Below, piece by piece: positions 9,622 through 18,316 of a stretch of 64,000 nt of DNA. Origin of the DNA: Streptomyces sp. Act143 (GTDB lineage: Bacteria; Actinomycetota; Actinomycetes; Streptomycetales; Streptomycetaceae); assembly GCF_003143935.1 (NCBI RefSeq), contig NZ_QFRX01000001.1, positions 567,059 through 631,058 of the forward strand, written 5' to 3'. The position numbers and the translations under genes are program-made. How positions within the stretch are numbered: the stretch's first letter is position 1; the number at the start of each line of letters is the position of its first letter. The notes below the pieces were generated by a model that was given only the letters and a program-made list of their open reading frames with translations, made no database searches and was not told the DNA's origin.

Positions 9622-10740
9622 TTGACCGCCATCGACCCCACCGCCCATCTGACCGCGGAGCAGATCGAGGAACTCGGCCGCGAGCTGGACGCGATTCGCG
9701 ACGAGGTGATCGCCGACCGCGGGGAGAAGGACGCCGCCTACATCCGCAAGGTCATCTCGGCGCAGCGCAAGCTGGAGATGGCCAGCAGGGGTGTGCTGCT
9801 GTTCTCGATGTTCCCGCCCGCATGGCTGATCGGCACCGCCGGTCTGTCCGTGGCGAAGATCATGGACAACATGGAGATCGGCCACAACGTCCTGCACGGC
9901 CAGTGGGACTGGATGCGGGACCCGAAGATCCACTCCACCACCTGGGAGTGGGACCACGTCTCGCCGGCCGACCAGTGGAAGCACTCGCACAACGAGCTGC
10001 ACCACACGTACACCAACGTGATCGGCAAGGACAACGACCTCGGCTACGGCATCATGCGCGTCGACGAGGACCAGAAGTGGCACCCCTTCCACCTCGGCCA
10101 GCCGCTGTGGAACTTCATCAACGCCTGCTTCTTCGAGTACGGCATCGCCGCGTACGACCTGGAGCTCGGCAAGAACCTGCACAAGCGCCGCCGCAAGAAC
10201 CCGGAGTTCCGCGCGCGGGCCAAGGCGGTGGGCCGCAAGATCCGCAAGCAGGTGCTCAAGGACTACGTGATCCACCCCCTGCTGTCGGGCCCGTCGTTCC
10301 TCCCCACGCTCGCCGCCACGTTCACCGCGAACCTGGTCCGCAACATCTGGTCCCACTCGGTGATCATGTGCGGGCACTTCCCCGAGGGAGTGCAGGTCTT
10401 CGAGCGCCGGTCGATCAACGGCGAGACCCGGGGCCAGTGGTACCTGCGCCAGATGATGGGCTCGGCCAACATCAGCGGCAGCAAGGCCATGCACTTCATG
10501 ACCGGCAACCTGTCGCACCAGATCGAGCACCACCTGTTCCCCGACCTGCCGAGCAACCGGTACGCCGAGGTCGCGGTGAAGGTGCGCGCGCTGTTCGAGA
10601 AGTACGAGCTGGAGTACGTCACCGGGCCGCTGCCCAAGCAGGTGTTCTCCGCGTGGCGCAAGGTCGTCCGGCTTTCCCTGCCGAACAAGAAGCGCAAGGT
10701 CACCACGCCGGACCGCGAGTGGGAGCTCGTCGCCTCCTGA
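9622..10740 (+). CDS. Acyl-CoA/fatty-acid desaturase
   Basis: This 372-residue membrane di-iron desaturase carries the three histidine boxes: HNVLHGQWDW, HSHNELHHTYTN and HQIEHHLFPD. Hydrophobic stretches flank them (LFSMFPPAWLIGTAGL; FLPTLAATFTANLV). It introduces a double bond into acyl chains at the membrane, using the upstream reductase as donor. It starts at an uncommon TTG (9622) chosen because AGGAG, which overlaps the stop of the previous gene, lies four bases before it; translation is probably coupled. A hairpin terminator follows. Confidence 0.92.
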   Translation: MTAIDPTAHLTAEQIEELGRELDAIRDEVIADRGEKDAAYIRKVISAQRKLEMASRGVLLFSMFPPAWLIGTAGLSVAKIMDNMEIGHNVLHGQWDWMRDPKIHSTTWEWDHVSPADQWKHSHNELHHTYTNVIGKDNDLGYGIMRVDEDQKWHPFHLGQPLWNFINACFFEYGIAAYDLELGKNLHKRRRKNPEFRARAKAVGRKIRKQVLKDYVIHPLLSGPSFLPTLAATFTANLVRNIWSHSVIMCGHFPEGVQVFERRSINGETRGQWYLRQMMGSANISGSKAMHFMTGNLSHQIEHHLFPDLPSNRYAEVAVKVRALFEKYELEYVTGPLPKQVFSAWRKVVRLSLPNKKRKVTTPDREWELVAS

Positions 10741-10751
10741 GGCCGTCGTCG

Positions 10752-10787
10752 GGCCAGGGGTGCACGAGGTCACGTGCTCCCCTGGCC
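10752..10787 (+). terminator. Hairpin terminator after the desaturase
   Basis: GGCCAGGGGTGCACG (10753-10767 region) pairs with CGTGCTCCCCTGGCC apart from one mismatch, forming a long GC-rich stem just after the desaturase stop. Confidence 0.75.
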
Positions 10788-10854
10788 TTCTCTGCGCCTC
10801 TCGCACGCCACTTCTCTCTTCACTATCACGACATATCGTCACAAACCAGATAGC

Positions 10855-10878
10855 TGAATTGCTAAATTTTGCAATTGA
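10855..10878. promoter_or_regulatory. ArsR-type operator (AATTGC-N8-GCAATT) before the truncated ArsR/SulP operon
   Basis: The inverted arms AATTGC and GCAATT are separated by eight AT-rich bases in an otherwise GC-rich genome. The same arms and spacing occur upstream of the intact ArsR gene at 14261-14286, so both are probably bound by one ArsR-family repressor. Inferred from architecture. Confidence 0.65.
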
Positions 10879-11001
10879 GCACATGCTGTGACGGCTGCGC
10901 CCGTCCGTTCTGACCGGTAGCCGCGGGCGCAGCGCTGACCTGTGTGACGTGTGCCGTGTCCGACCCGCGTGGGTGGGGTCTTCGTAGGGAGCCGAGGAGC
11001 C

Positions 11002-11145
11002 GTGTCCGTTCCGCTGTACCAGGCCGAGGCCGAGTTCTTCCGGATGCTGGGACATCCCGCACGGACACGGGTGCCGGAGTCGCTCCAGGACGGGCCGATG
11101 CCGGTACGGGACCTGCTCGTCGCCATCCGGGTCGCCGCGCGATGA
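11002..11145 (+). pseudogene. Truncated ArsR-family regulator
   Basis: A GTG at 11002 with GAGGAG upstream opens a 47-residue frame (VPLYQAEAEFFRMLGHPAR). It matches the N-terminus of the two intact ArsR proteins in this window but stops at LLVAIRVAAR, before the DNA-recognition helix (NLSQQLAVLRRSG in the paralogue). Its last bases overlap the SulP start as ATGA, so the frame may persist only as a translational lead-in for the transporter. A deletion fusing the N-terminus to the intergenic sequence explains it best. It cannot bind DNA as a normal ArsR. Confidence 0.75.
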
Positions 11146-12887
11146 CCACGGGATGCAGCCGGGCGTGGACCCGGATCGGCTCGTTGCTGCCCGGTCGTGC
11201 CGATCTAGCCGAGACGCGGCGCGATCCGCGGCGGGATCTGCTGGCCGGGTTGACCGTGGCGATCGTGGCGCTGCCGCTCGCCCTCGGTTTCGGGGTCTCC
11301 TCGGGTCTGGGCGCGGCGGCGGGGCTGGCGACCGCGGTGGTCGCGGGCGCGCTCGCCGCGGTGTTCGGTGGATCGAATCTGCAGGTGTCGGGGCCGACCG
11401 GCGCGATGACCGTGGTCCTCGTCCCGATCGTGGGCGCGTACGGTCCGACGGGCGTCCTGACAGTGGGGCTGATGGCCGGCGTCATGCTGGTCGCGCTCGC
11501 CGCGCTGCGGGCCGGCCGGTACATGCAGTACGTGCCCGCTCCGGTGGTCGAGGGCTTCACGCTCGGCATCGCCTGCGTGATCGGCCTTCAGCAGATCCCC
11601 AACGCGCTCGGCGTGCCCGCACCCGACGGGGACCGGGTGCTGGTGGTGGCCTGGCGGGCCGTCGAGGCGTTCGCCACGTCCCCGAACTGGACCGCCCCGG
11701 CCTTCGCTGCCGGGGTGGCCGTGGTGATGCTGGCCGGGGCCAGGTGGCGGCCGACGGTGCCGTTCTCCCTGCTCGCGGTCGTCGCCGCCACGGTCATCGC
11801 CCAGGTCGCGGGCCTGGACGCGGCCAAGCCGATCGGTGACCTGCCGTCCGGACTGCCCGCCCCCTCGCTGTCCTTCCTGCACCTGGGCTCGCTGGGCAGC
11901 CTGCTGGCCCCGGCCGTGGCGGTCGCGGCCCTGGCCGCGCTGGAGTCGCTGCTGTCCGCCTCGGTCGCGGACGGCATGACCGTGGGGCACAGGCACGACC
12001 CGGACCGGGAGCTGTTCGGCCAGGGCCTCGCCAACATCGCGGCGCCCCTGTTCGGCGGAGTCCCGGCGACCGGCGCCATCGCCCGTACCGCCGTCAACGT
12101 CCGCACCGGCGCCGGTTCCCGGCTGGCCGCCCTCACCCACGCCGCGATCCTCGCCGTCATCGTCTTCGCGGCCGCGCCCCTCGTCTCCCGGATCCCGCTC
12201 GCCGCGCTCGCCGGTGTCCTGCTGGCCACCGCCGTCCGCATGGTCGAGACCGGCTCGCTCAGGGCGATGGCCAAGGCCACCCGTTCCGACGCGCTGATCC
12301 TCGTCCTGACCGCCGCCGCGACCCTCGCCCTGGACCTGGTCTACGCCGTGATCATCGGCCTGGCCGCGGCGGGCGCCCTCGCCCTGCGTGCCGTGGCCCG
12401 GCAGGCCCGCTTCGATCAGGTGCCGCTGGACCGGGGCGACCACAGCGCCGAGGAACACGCCCTGCTGGCCGAGCACATCGTGGCGTACCGCATCGACGGC
12501 CCGCTCTTCTTCGCCGCCGCCCACCGCTTCCTGCTGGAACTCACCGGCGTCGCCGACGTCCGGGTCGTCATCCTGCGCATGTCGAGGGTGTCCACCATGG
12601 ACGCCACCGGCGCCCTCCTCCTCAAGGACGCCGTGGAAAAGCTCCACCGCCGCGGTATCGCCGTCATGACCTCGGGGATCCGGCCCGGGCAGCGCCAGGT
12701 CCTCGACTCCGTGGGCGCACTCGACCTGCTGCGCCTGGACGGCCGGGAGTACGCCGGCACACCCGAAGCGATCCGCGCCGCCCGCGATCACCTGGAGATG
12801 GCGGGTGTCCTTCCTGCCGTCCCGGCACAGAGGCCGCGGACGGCGAGCCCGAAGACCGCAGACGTCAGTGAGGAACCAGTCCGATGA
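11142..12887 (+). CDS. SulP-family inorganic anion transporter with STAS domain
   Basis: The 581-residue protein has about a dozen hydrophobic segments typical of SulP (LLAGLTVAIVALPLALGFG; SGPTGAMTVVLVPIVGAYG; the conserved ESLLSASVADGM). A cytoplasmic STAS domain follows at about 440-550 (VAYRIDGPLFFAAA, VSTMDATGALLL). SulP members move sulfate, bicarbonate or other anions; the substrate is not readable. The ATG at 11142 overlaps the stop of the truncated ArsR frame, and the gene ends with an ATGA overlap into the PNPOx gene, so 11.0-13.7 kb is one transcription unit. BicA-type bicarbonate uptake is an attractive but unproven option. Confidence 0.88.
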   Translation: MTTGCSRAWTRIGSLLPGRADLAETRRDPRRDLLAGLTVAIVALPLALGFGVSSGLGAAAGLATAVVAGALAAVFGGSNLQVSGPTGAMTVVLVPIVGAYGPTGVLTVGLMAGVMLVALAALRAGRYMQYVPAPVVEGFTLGIACVIGLQQIPNALGVPAPDGDRVLVVAWRAVEAFATSPNWTAPAFAAGVAVVMLAGARWRPTVPFSLLAVVAATVIAQVAGLDAAKPIGDLPSGLPAPSLSFLHLGSLGSLLAPAVAVAALAALESLLSASVADGMTVGHRHDPDRELFGQGLANIAAPLFGGVPATGAIARTAVNVRTGAGSRLAALTHAAILAVIVFAAAPLVSRIPLAALAGVLLATAVRMVETGSLRAMAKATRSDALILVLTAAATLALDLVYAVIIGLAAAGALALRAVARQARFDQVPLDRGDHSAEEHALLAEHIVAYRIDGPLFFAAAHRFLLELTGVADVRVVILRMSRVSTMDATGALLLKDAVEKLHRRGIAVMTSGIRPGQRQVLDSVGALDLLRLDGREYAGTPEAIRAARDHLEMAGVLPAVPAQRPRTASPKTADVSEEPVR

Positions 12888-13294
12888 GCACCACTCCCGC
12901 CACCGCGCGCATGGTCGAGGTCTCCGGCGCGGAGGCGCTGTGGCTGGTGGAGGGCAGCAGCCTGGGGCGGCTGGTGTTCGTCCAACGCGAGCTGACCGTC
13001 GTACGACCGGCCCGGCACGTGTGGGAGTACGGCAGGCTGGTGGTGCGCACCCCGGTACAGGCCGCCGCCGTACCCGTGACAGCCGCCTACCACGTGGACG
13101 AGATCCGCGCCGTACAGGGCACCGGCTGGACGGTGACCGTGAGCGGGCCCGCCGAGGTGGTCGGCGACCCGCACGAGGCCGCCCACTACCGCCGCGCCCT
13201 CACCGGCTGGACGCACGGCCCGCACGACACGATCCTGCGCGTCCACCCCCAGACGGTCACCGGCTTCCGCCTCGCCCGCGGGACGGAGGGGTGA
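12884..13294 (+). CDS. Pyridoxamine 5'-phosphate oxidase-like (split-barrel) flavin protein
   Basis: This 136-residue protein resembles the small PNPOx-like split-barrel family that binds flavin or F420 (LGRLVFVQRELTVVRPARH, a strand-turn-strand pattern; EYGRLVVRTP). It overlaps SulP by four bases and the HATPase gene by one. Many such Streptomyces proteins are general redox or stress proteins; no specific reaction can be assigned. Confidence 0.8.
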   Translation: MSTTPATARMVEVSGAEALWLVEGSSLGRLVFVQRELTVVRPARHVWEYGRLVVRTPVQAAAVPVTAAYHVDEIRAVQGTGWTVTVSGPAEVVGDPHEAAHYRRALTGWTHGPHDTILRVHPQTVTGFRLARGTEG

Positions 13295-13719
13295 TGGCCG
13301 GCCGGTCGGAGACCCTGCCGCACCGGCACGTGCTCACGCTGCCGAACCAGTCGGCGGCGGTCCGCGTCGCCCGGCAGACCGCCGAACAGGCTCTGATCGA
13401 GTGGGGAATCGGCCTGCGCCACCCCACCGTCGATCCCGCACTGCTGATCCTCAGTGAACTGGTCACCAACTGCGTGCGGCACGCCTCCCCGGTCTCCCCG
13501 CAGGTCACGGTGATCTACGCGGCCGGCACCGACTGCCTGGCGTTCGCCGTCCACGACCGCCACCCCTTTCAGCCATCGCTGTACGCGTCCGTCACCGGCA
13601 CGGGAGCCGGGGGTCTGGGCACCGTCATGGAACTCGTGCTGGGGCTGGGCGGCACCGCCGTCGTCCGGGCCGACGCCGACGCCCTGGGCAAGAGCATCTG
13701 GATCACCCTGCCGCTCTGA
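13294..13719 (+). CDS. ATP-binding protein, RsbW-like HATPase domain
   Basis: The 141-residue protein is a stand-alone GHKL/HATPase domain. The N box is SELVTNCVRHA, and the glycine-rich lid GTGAGGLGTVMELV and the C-terminal SIWITLPL are visible. Such proteins act as anti-sigma or regulatory kinases. It is followed by a STAS-domain protein, the usual partner type, so a small partner-switching module is plausible. GGAGGGG precedes the ATG at 13294. Confidence 0.83.
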   Translation: MAGRSETLPHRHVLTLPNQSAAVRVARQTAEQALIEWGIGLRHPTVDPALLILSELVTNCVRHASPVSPQVTVIYAAGTDCLAFAVHDRHPFQPSLYASVTGTGAGGLGTVMELVLGLGGTAVVRADADALGKSIWITLPL

Positions 13720-13771
13720 GCGCACAGCAGTCCCCCGACAAGCCCCCGCAGAAGGAAGTCAGTTCACTGCC

Positions 13772-14230
13772 ATGACCATCGACTGGCGCTACACGATCGA
13801 GCAGGACCTCGGCATTCTTGCCGTCGCCGGATATCTGGGCCCGGATGCGGTCCGCCGCTTCTCGGGGGCGGTCGGCTGGGTGCTCGCGCGCGGCACCGGG
13901 CCGGTCGTCGTGGACCTCGGCGCGCTGCGCAGCTGGTCGGCCGAGGGGCAGCTGGCGATCGCCGAGGCCGCGGTGCGGCTCGCCGCCGCGGGCCGCAGTC
14001 TGGAGCTGGCCGCGATCCCCGCCGACGGCTCCCTCGTCCCCGCCGGTGACGGTCCGGACATCCCCGTCCACGCCGACCTCGGCGCGGCCCTCGCGGCCCA
14101 CAGCACCCGGCTCGAAAGGGCGGGTGCGCAGCGCCACGAGTGGCGTACCAGCGGCTTTCCCAGCGGGGAGCCGGTCGGCGACCAGGTGAGCTCCGGTACC
14201 AAGGCACGCCCGATCCCCACAGCGGAGTGA
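13772..14230 (+). CDS. STAS-domain (anti-sigma factor antagonist-like) protein
   Basis: This 152-residue protein has STAS topology: an N-terminal strand pair (LGILAVAGYLGPDA), the central strand GPVVVDLGALRSWSAEG where the regulatory serine region is expected, and a helix (QLAIAEAAVRLAAAG). The serine in LRSWSAEG could be the phosphorylation site. The C-terminal 50 residues look disordered. It follows the HATPase gene by 52 bases. Confidence 0.7.
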   Translation: MTIDWRYTIEQDLGILAVAGYLGPDAVRRFSGAVGWVLARGTGPVVVDLGALRSWSAEGQLAIAEAAVRLAAAGRSLELAAIPADGSLVPAGDGPDIPVHADLGAALAAHSTRLERAGAQRHEWRTSGFPSGEPVGDQVSSGTKARPIPTAE

Positions 14231-14260
14231 TTCTCACGCAGACTTCCACCCCACCACGTA

Positions 14261-14286
14261 AGTAATTGCTAATGTTGGCAATTACT
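14261..14286. promoter_or_regulatory. ArsR-type operator before the intact ArsR gene
   Basis: Nine-base arms AGTAATTGC (14261-14269) and GCAATTACT (14278-14286) flank an eight-base AT-rich spacer. The site shares AATTGC-N8-GCAATT with the site at 10855-10878. It lies 18 bases before the first possible start codon of the ArsR gene, implying autorepression. Confidence 0.72.
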
Positions 14287-14303
14287 GAGGTCGTCATCGC
14301 TGG

Positions 14304-14696
14304 ATGCAGCACGAGTGGGTGGATGCGATGCACCGACACGAGTCGAGGAGTACGCCGCTGTACCAGCTCAAGGCCGAGTTCTTCAAAACGCTCGGGCACC
14401 CCGCCCGTATCCGGGTCCTGGAGCTGCTGAGTGAGCGCGAGTACGCGGTCGCCGAGATGCTGCCCGAGGTCGGCATCGAGCCGGCGCATCTTTCCCAGCA
14501 GCTGGCGGTGCTGCGCCGGGCGAACCTGGTCGTCACCCGCAAGGAGGGTGCGACCGTGCACTACTCGCTGACCGACCCGCACGTCGCCGAGCTGCTCAAG
14601 GTCGCCCGGACCATTCTCTCGGGTGTGCTGGCCGGCCAGGCCGAGCTCCTCGCCGATCTGGAGGCGGCACAGGGAGAGGCGAGGCCGCCGTCGTGA
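14304..14696 (+). CDS. ArsR/SmtB-family transcriptional regulator
   Basis: The protein has up to 130 residues; an internal ATG at 14328 is an alternative start. It is a winged-helix ArsR (AEFFKTLGHPARIRVLELL; recognition helix AHLSQQLAVLRRANLV; wing RKEGATVHYSL). It has no cysteine at all and lacks the ELCVCDL metal site, so it is unlikely to sense thiophilic metal through the classic site. Its position just before the oxidoreductase operon and its palindrome shared with the SulP operon suggest it controls both. Confidence 0.88.
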   Translation: MQHEWVDAMHRHESRSTPLYQLKAEFFKTLGHPARIRVLELLSEREYAVAEMLPEVGIEPAHLSQQLAVLRRANLVVTRKEGATVHYSLTDPHVAELLKVARTILSGVLAGQAELLADLEAAQGEARPPS

Positions 14697-14847
14697 CGGC
14701 TGCCCTCGATCGGCGTCCGTCTTTGTCGCGAAGTCGTGTCAGCGGATCACCTCACCAGGGCAAAGCATCGGAAAAGTGCCGTAACTCCACTGGCGGGTGG
14801 GCGTGTTGGTCACCCGCGGAGCGTCCTCACCATCGCAGGGAGGGTTC

Positions 14848-15330
14848 ATGGGCCTGTTGCGCAAGATCCGTGCCACCGGGCGGGTGGCCGAGCCCGCGCC
14901 GCCCCGGCCGGAGGGCGAACCACCGCCGGCGGCACGGGAGTTCGGCGGCTCGGTGCAGGTGCGGTGCGTGGACGCCGGGTCCTGCAACGGCTGCGAGATC
15001 GAGATCGCCGCGGCCTTCAACCCGGTGTACGACGCCGAGCGGTACGGCGCCCGCCTGGTGGCATCGCCCCGGCACGCGGACGTGGCGCTGGTGACCGGGC
15101 CGGTGACGCGCAACATGGCCGAGCCGCTGCGGCGCACGGTGGCCGCGATGGGCGAACCGCGACTGGTGGTCGCCGTCGGGGACTGCGCGATCAACTGCGG
15201 TGAGTTCGCCGGGGGTTACGGCGTCGAGGGCGCCGTCGCCGATGTCGTGCCCGTCGATCTGGCCGTGCCCGGGTGTCCGCCGGAGCCGGACGAGATCGTG
15301 GCGGCGCTCAGGCGAGTGACCGGGCGATGA
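14848..15330 (+). CDS. NuoB/HyfI-like [4Fe-4S] small subunit of a membrane oxidoreductase
   Basis: This 160-residue protein belongs to the complex I NuoB/[NiFe]-hydrogenase small-subunit family. All four expected ligands of the proximal cluster (N2-like) are present: Cys46 and Cys49 in GSCNGCEIEIAAAFNP, Cys113 in VGDCAINCGEF and Cys143 in PGCPPEPDEI. GCAGGGAGGG precedes the ATG. It starts a six-gene operon whose junctions overlap or nearly touch. In the complex it would pass electrons between its Fe-S cluster and the NuoCD-like subunit. Confidence 0.9.
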   Translation: MGLLRKIRATGRVAEPAPPRPEGEPPPAAREFGGSVQVRCVDAGSCNGCEIEIAAAFNPVYDAERYGARLVASPRHADVALVTGPVTRNMAEPLRRTVAAMGEPRLVVAVGDCAINCGEFAGGYGVEGAVADVVPVDLAVPGCPPEPDEIVAALRRVTGR

Positions 15331-17360
15331 GCACGATTCCGGCGGCCCTCACGACGGCCACGGCACTGGGCGGCGCGGGCGCGCTGGCCGGCGTCGGACT
15401 GCCGTACCGGGTGCGCGTCCCGGTCGTGGGGGTGCTGACGGCCGGTGTGGGGGTGGCGGGTGGTACGGCGGGGGTGGCCGCACTGGGCGGAAGCCGCTGG
15501 GCGCACGCGCTTCCCGGGGTGCTGCCGCTGGCCGGGACGCAGCTGGCGGTGGACGCGCTGGCGGGCTTCTTCGCGGCGGTGGCGGGGGCGGTCGTGGCCG
15601 CGGTCGCCGTGTACGGCATCGGCTACGCGGGCGGGCACGGGGCACACGGGCTCGGCTCGCGCACCGCGCAGGCGGTGTTGCCGCTGTTCGCGCTCACCCT
15701 GGTGCTCGTCCCCGTGGCCGCGTCGATGTCCACGTTCCTGGTGCTGTGGGAGCTGATGGCGCTCGCCTCGCTGCTGCTCGTGCTCGCCGAGCACCGGGAT
15801 CGCGCGACGGTGCGGCAGGCCGGCGTCTGGTACGCGGTGATGACCCATGTGGGCCTCGTGCTGCTGCTGACCGGGTTCGCGGTCTTCGCCGGGCAGGCCG
15901 GCGGCGAGACCTTCGCCGCCTTGCGGGCCGGCGCGCCAGGTGTCTCGCCGACCGTGCGGGGACTCGTCTTCGTGCTGCTGGCGGCCGGGTTCACATCGAA
16001 GGCGGGCGCCGCCCCGTTGCACGCCTGGCTGCCGCGGGCGCATCCGGAGGCGCCCAGCCCCGTCTCGGCGTTGATGAGCGCCGCCATGGTGAACCTAGGC
16101 GTCTACGGCCTGGTGCGGACCGGGTTCGATCTGCTGGGCGGCGGACCCGCCTGGTGGTGGCTGACCGTCCTCGCGCTCGGCGGGCTGTCCGCGGTCTACG
16201 GCATCCTCCAGGCGGCGATGGCCTCCGACCTCAAACGGCTGCTGGCGTACTCGACGAGCGAGAACATGGGCCTGGTCCTGATCGGCGTGGGAGTGGCCGG
16301 ACTGTTCGCCTCGTACGGCGAGCGGCCGTTGGCCGCGCTGGCGCTGACGGCGGCGCTGCTGCACGTGGCCAACCACGCGGCGTTCAAGGCCCTGTTGTTC
16401 TGCGCGGCGGGCGCGGTGCTGCGCGCCACCGGGGAACGGAACCTGGACCGGCTGGGCGGGCTGCGCGCCCGGATGCCGGTCACGGCGGGGCTGTTCACCG
16501 TCGCCGCACTGGGTGCGGTGGCGCTGCCGCCGGGCAACGGGTTCATCAGCGAGTGGCTGTTGCTGCAGTCCCTGATCCACGGGCTTCAGGTACCGGGGGT
16601 GGCTCCGGCTGTCGTCCTGCCGGTCGCCGTGGCGCTGATCGCGCTGTCGGCCGGGCTCGCGGCGGCGGTGTTCGTCAAGGCGCTCGGGGTGGGCTTCTTC
16701 GCCCGGCCGCGCAGCGAGCAGGCCGCCGCGGCCAAGGAGGCGTCCCCCTTGATGCTCGCCGGGATGGGCCTGCTCACGGCCTTCTGCGCGGCCTTGGCGG
16801 TGGTACCGGGACTGCTCGGTGACAGTCTGGACCGGGCGGTCACCGCGACCGGCCTGCCGGGCAGCGGGGCGGTGTCGGGCGGCGGCGCACGGGTACGGCT
16901 CACCGCCGTCTCCGCCGCACTGTCGCCCCTGTGGATCGTCGCGGCGCTCACCGCCGCACTCCTGCTCGCCGCCGGCCTGCCCCGGCTGAGCGCACGCCGC
17001 CGGCGCCGGAAGCACGCCCGGCTGTGGGACTGCGGCGGCGGAGCCCCGACCCCGCGGATGGCCTATACGGCGACCTCGTTCGCGGAGCCGCTGCAACGCG
17101 TCTTCGACGACGTCCTCGCCCCCGAGCAGGACGTGGACGTCACGCCGGTGCGCGAGTCGTCGTATCTGGTGGAGCGGGTGCGCTTCTCCCGGGCGGTGCC
17201 CGACCGCATCGAACACCGGCTGTACGAGCCGGTGTTGCGGACGCTGGCCGGTACGGGCCGGGCGGCCCGGCGGTTGGCGGGCGGCAGCGTGCACCTGTAT
17301 CTCGGTTACGGCTTCATCGGCCTGGTGATCCTGCTCCTGGTGCTGGCGGTGGGCTGGTGA
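15327..17360 (+). CDS. HyfB-like proton-pumping antiporter subunit
   Basis: The 677-residue polytopic protein of the NuoL/M/N-Mrp family begins with an ATGA overlap. The core motif FTSKAGAAPLHAWLPRAHPEAPSPVSALMSAAMVN (read in parts: FTSKAGAAPLHAWLPRAH, PSPVSALMS) holds the conserved channel lysine, and LKRLLAYSTSENMGL holds a second. The C-terminal extension (RMAYTATSFAEPLQRVFDD, ending in a final membrane helix) matches HyfB/HycC rather than NuoL. It would couple electron transfer to proton or sodium movement. Confidence 0.9.
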   Translation: MSTIPAALTTATALGGAGALAGVGLPYRVRVPVVGVLTAGVGVAGGTAGVAALGGSRWAHALPGVLPLAGTQLAVDALAGFFAAVAGAVVAAVAVYGIGYAGGHGAHGLGSRTAQAVLPLFALTLVLVPVAASMSTFLVLWELMALASLLLVLAEHRDRATVRQAGVWYAVMTHVGLVLLLTGFAVFAGQAGGETFAALRAGAPGVSPTVRGLVFVLLAAGFTSKAGAAPLHAWLPRAHPEAPSPVSALMSAAMVNLGVYGLVRTGFDLLGGGPAWWWLTVLALGGLSAVYGILQAAMASDLKRLLAYSTSENMGLVLIGVGVAGLFASYGERPLAALALTAALLHVANHAAFKALLFCAAGAVLRATGERNLDRLGGLRARMPVTAGLFTVAALGAVALPPGNGFISEWLLLQSLIHGLQVPGVAPAVVLPVAVALIALSAGLAAAVFVKALGVGFFARPRSEQAAAAKEASPLMLAGMGLLTAFCAALAVVPGLLGDSLDRAVTATGLPGSGAVSGGGARVRLTAVSAALSPLWIVAALTAALLLAAGLPRLSARRRRRKHARLWDCGGGAPTPRMAYTATSFAEPLQRVFDDVLAPEQDVDVTPVRESSYLVERVRFSRAVPDRIEHRLYEPVLRTLAGTGRAARRLAGGSVHLYLGYGFIGLVILLLVLAVGW

Positions 17361-18316
17361 TGAACGCCATCGGATACGCGGCTGTCGCGGGCCAGGTCGT
17401 CGTGGTCGGCGCGGGTGCGCCGCTGCTGACCGGCTGGATGCGGCAGGTACGGGCCCGGCTGGAGGGCCGGGCCGGGGCCGGGGTGCTGCAACCCTGGCGC
17501 GATGTGCGCAAGTTGCTGCGCAAGGAGCCGATCACCCCCGTGGGAACGGGGCCGGCGTTCCGGGCCGCGCCCGCGGTGCTGGTCGCCACCACCGTGGTGG
17601 CGGCCGGGCTGGTGCCGCTGCTGTCGACCGACACCCCGGTCAGCGGCCATGCCGACCTCGTCGTCGTGGTGGCGTTGATCGCGCTGGGCACGCTGACCCT
17701 CGCACTGGCCGGCCTCGACACGGGGACCGCGTTCGGGGGGATGGGCGCCTCCCGGGAGATGACGGTGGCCGCGCTCGTGGAGCCGACCATCCTGTTGTCG
17801 GTGTTCGCCCTGTCGATACCGGCGGGGACCACCAACCTTCCACGGATCGTCTCCGGTGCGGTCCACGAACCGGGCCGCCTCGCCTCCCCGGCGGGCCTGC
17901 TGGCCACGGCCGCGCTGGCGGTGGCGGTGCTGGCGGAGACCGGACGGCTGCCGGTCGACAACCCCGCCACCCACCTCGAACTGACCATGATCCACGAGGC
18001 GATGGTGCTGGAGTACGCCGGACCCGACCTGGCCCTGGTCGAACTCGGCGCCCAGCTGCGGCTCACCCTGCTCCTCGGGCTGCTGTCGTCGCTGTTCGTG
18101 CCGTGGGGCATCGCCACCAGCGCATCCTGGGCCGCCCTGGGCGTGGCCCTGGTGGCGTTCGCGGCGAAGCTGGTGCTGCTGGGCGCGGTGCTCGCGGCGG
18201 CCGAGGTGTGCTGGGCCAAGGTGCGTCTGTTCCGGGTGCCCGAGCTGCTCGCCGGTTCCTTCCTGCTGGCGCTGCTCGCGGTGACGTCGTCGTACTTCCT
18301 GAGCGGAGCGTCATGA
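17360..18316 (+). CDS. HyfC/NuoH-like membrane subunit
   Basis: The 318-residue membrane protein is homologous to HycD/HyfC and NuoH, the subunit linking the peripheral arm to the membrane. Characteristic features are QPWRDVRKLLRKEPI in the first loop, FGGMGASREMTVAALVEP, ETGRLPVDNPATHLELTMIHEAMVLEYAG (quoted in parts: LPVDNPATHLELTMIHEA), and a late RVPELLAGSFLLAL. Start and stop share one base with the preceding gene. Confidence 0.9.
   Translation: MNAIGYAAVAGQVVVVGAGAPLLTGWMRQVRARLEGRAGAGVLQPWRDVRKLLRKEPITPVGTGPAFRAAPAVLVATTVVAAGLVPLLSTDTPVSGHADLVVVVALIALGTLTLALAGLDTGTAFGGMGASREMTVAALVEPTILLSVFALSIPAGTTNLPRIVSGAVHEPGRLASPAGLLATAALAVAVLAETGRLPVDNPATHLELTMIHEAMVLEYAGPDLALVELGAQLRLTLLLGLLSSLFVPWGIATSASWAALGVALVAFAAKLVLLGAVLAAAEVCWAKVRLFRVPELLAGSFLLALLAVTSSYFLSGAS

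Noticed and set aside
14304..14696. Arsenic or metal resistance regulator
   Set aside because: The protein has no cysteine, and no ars or metal-efflux genes are adjacent.
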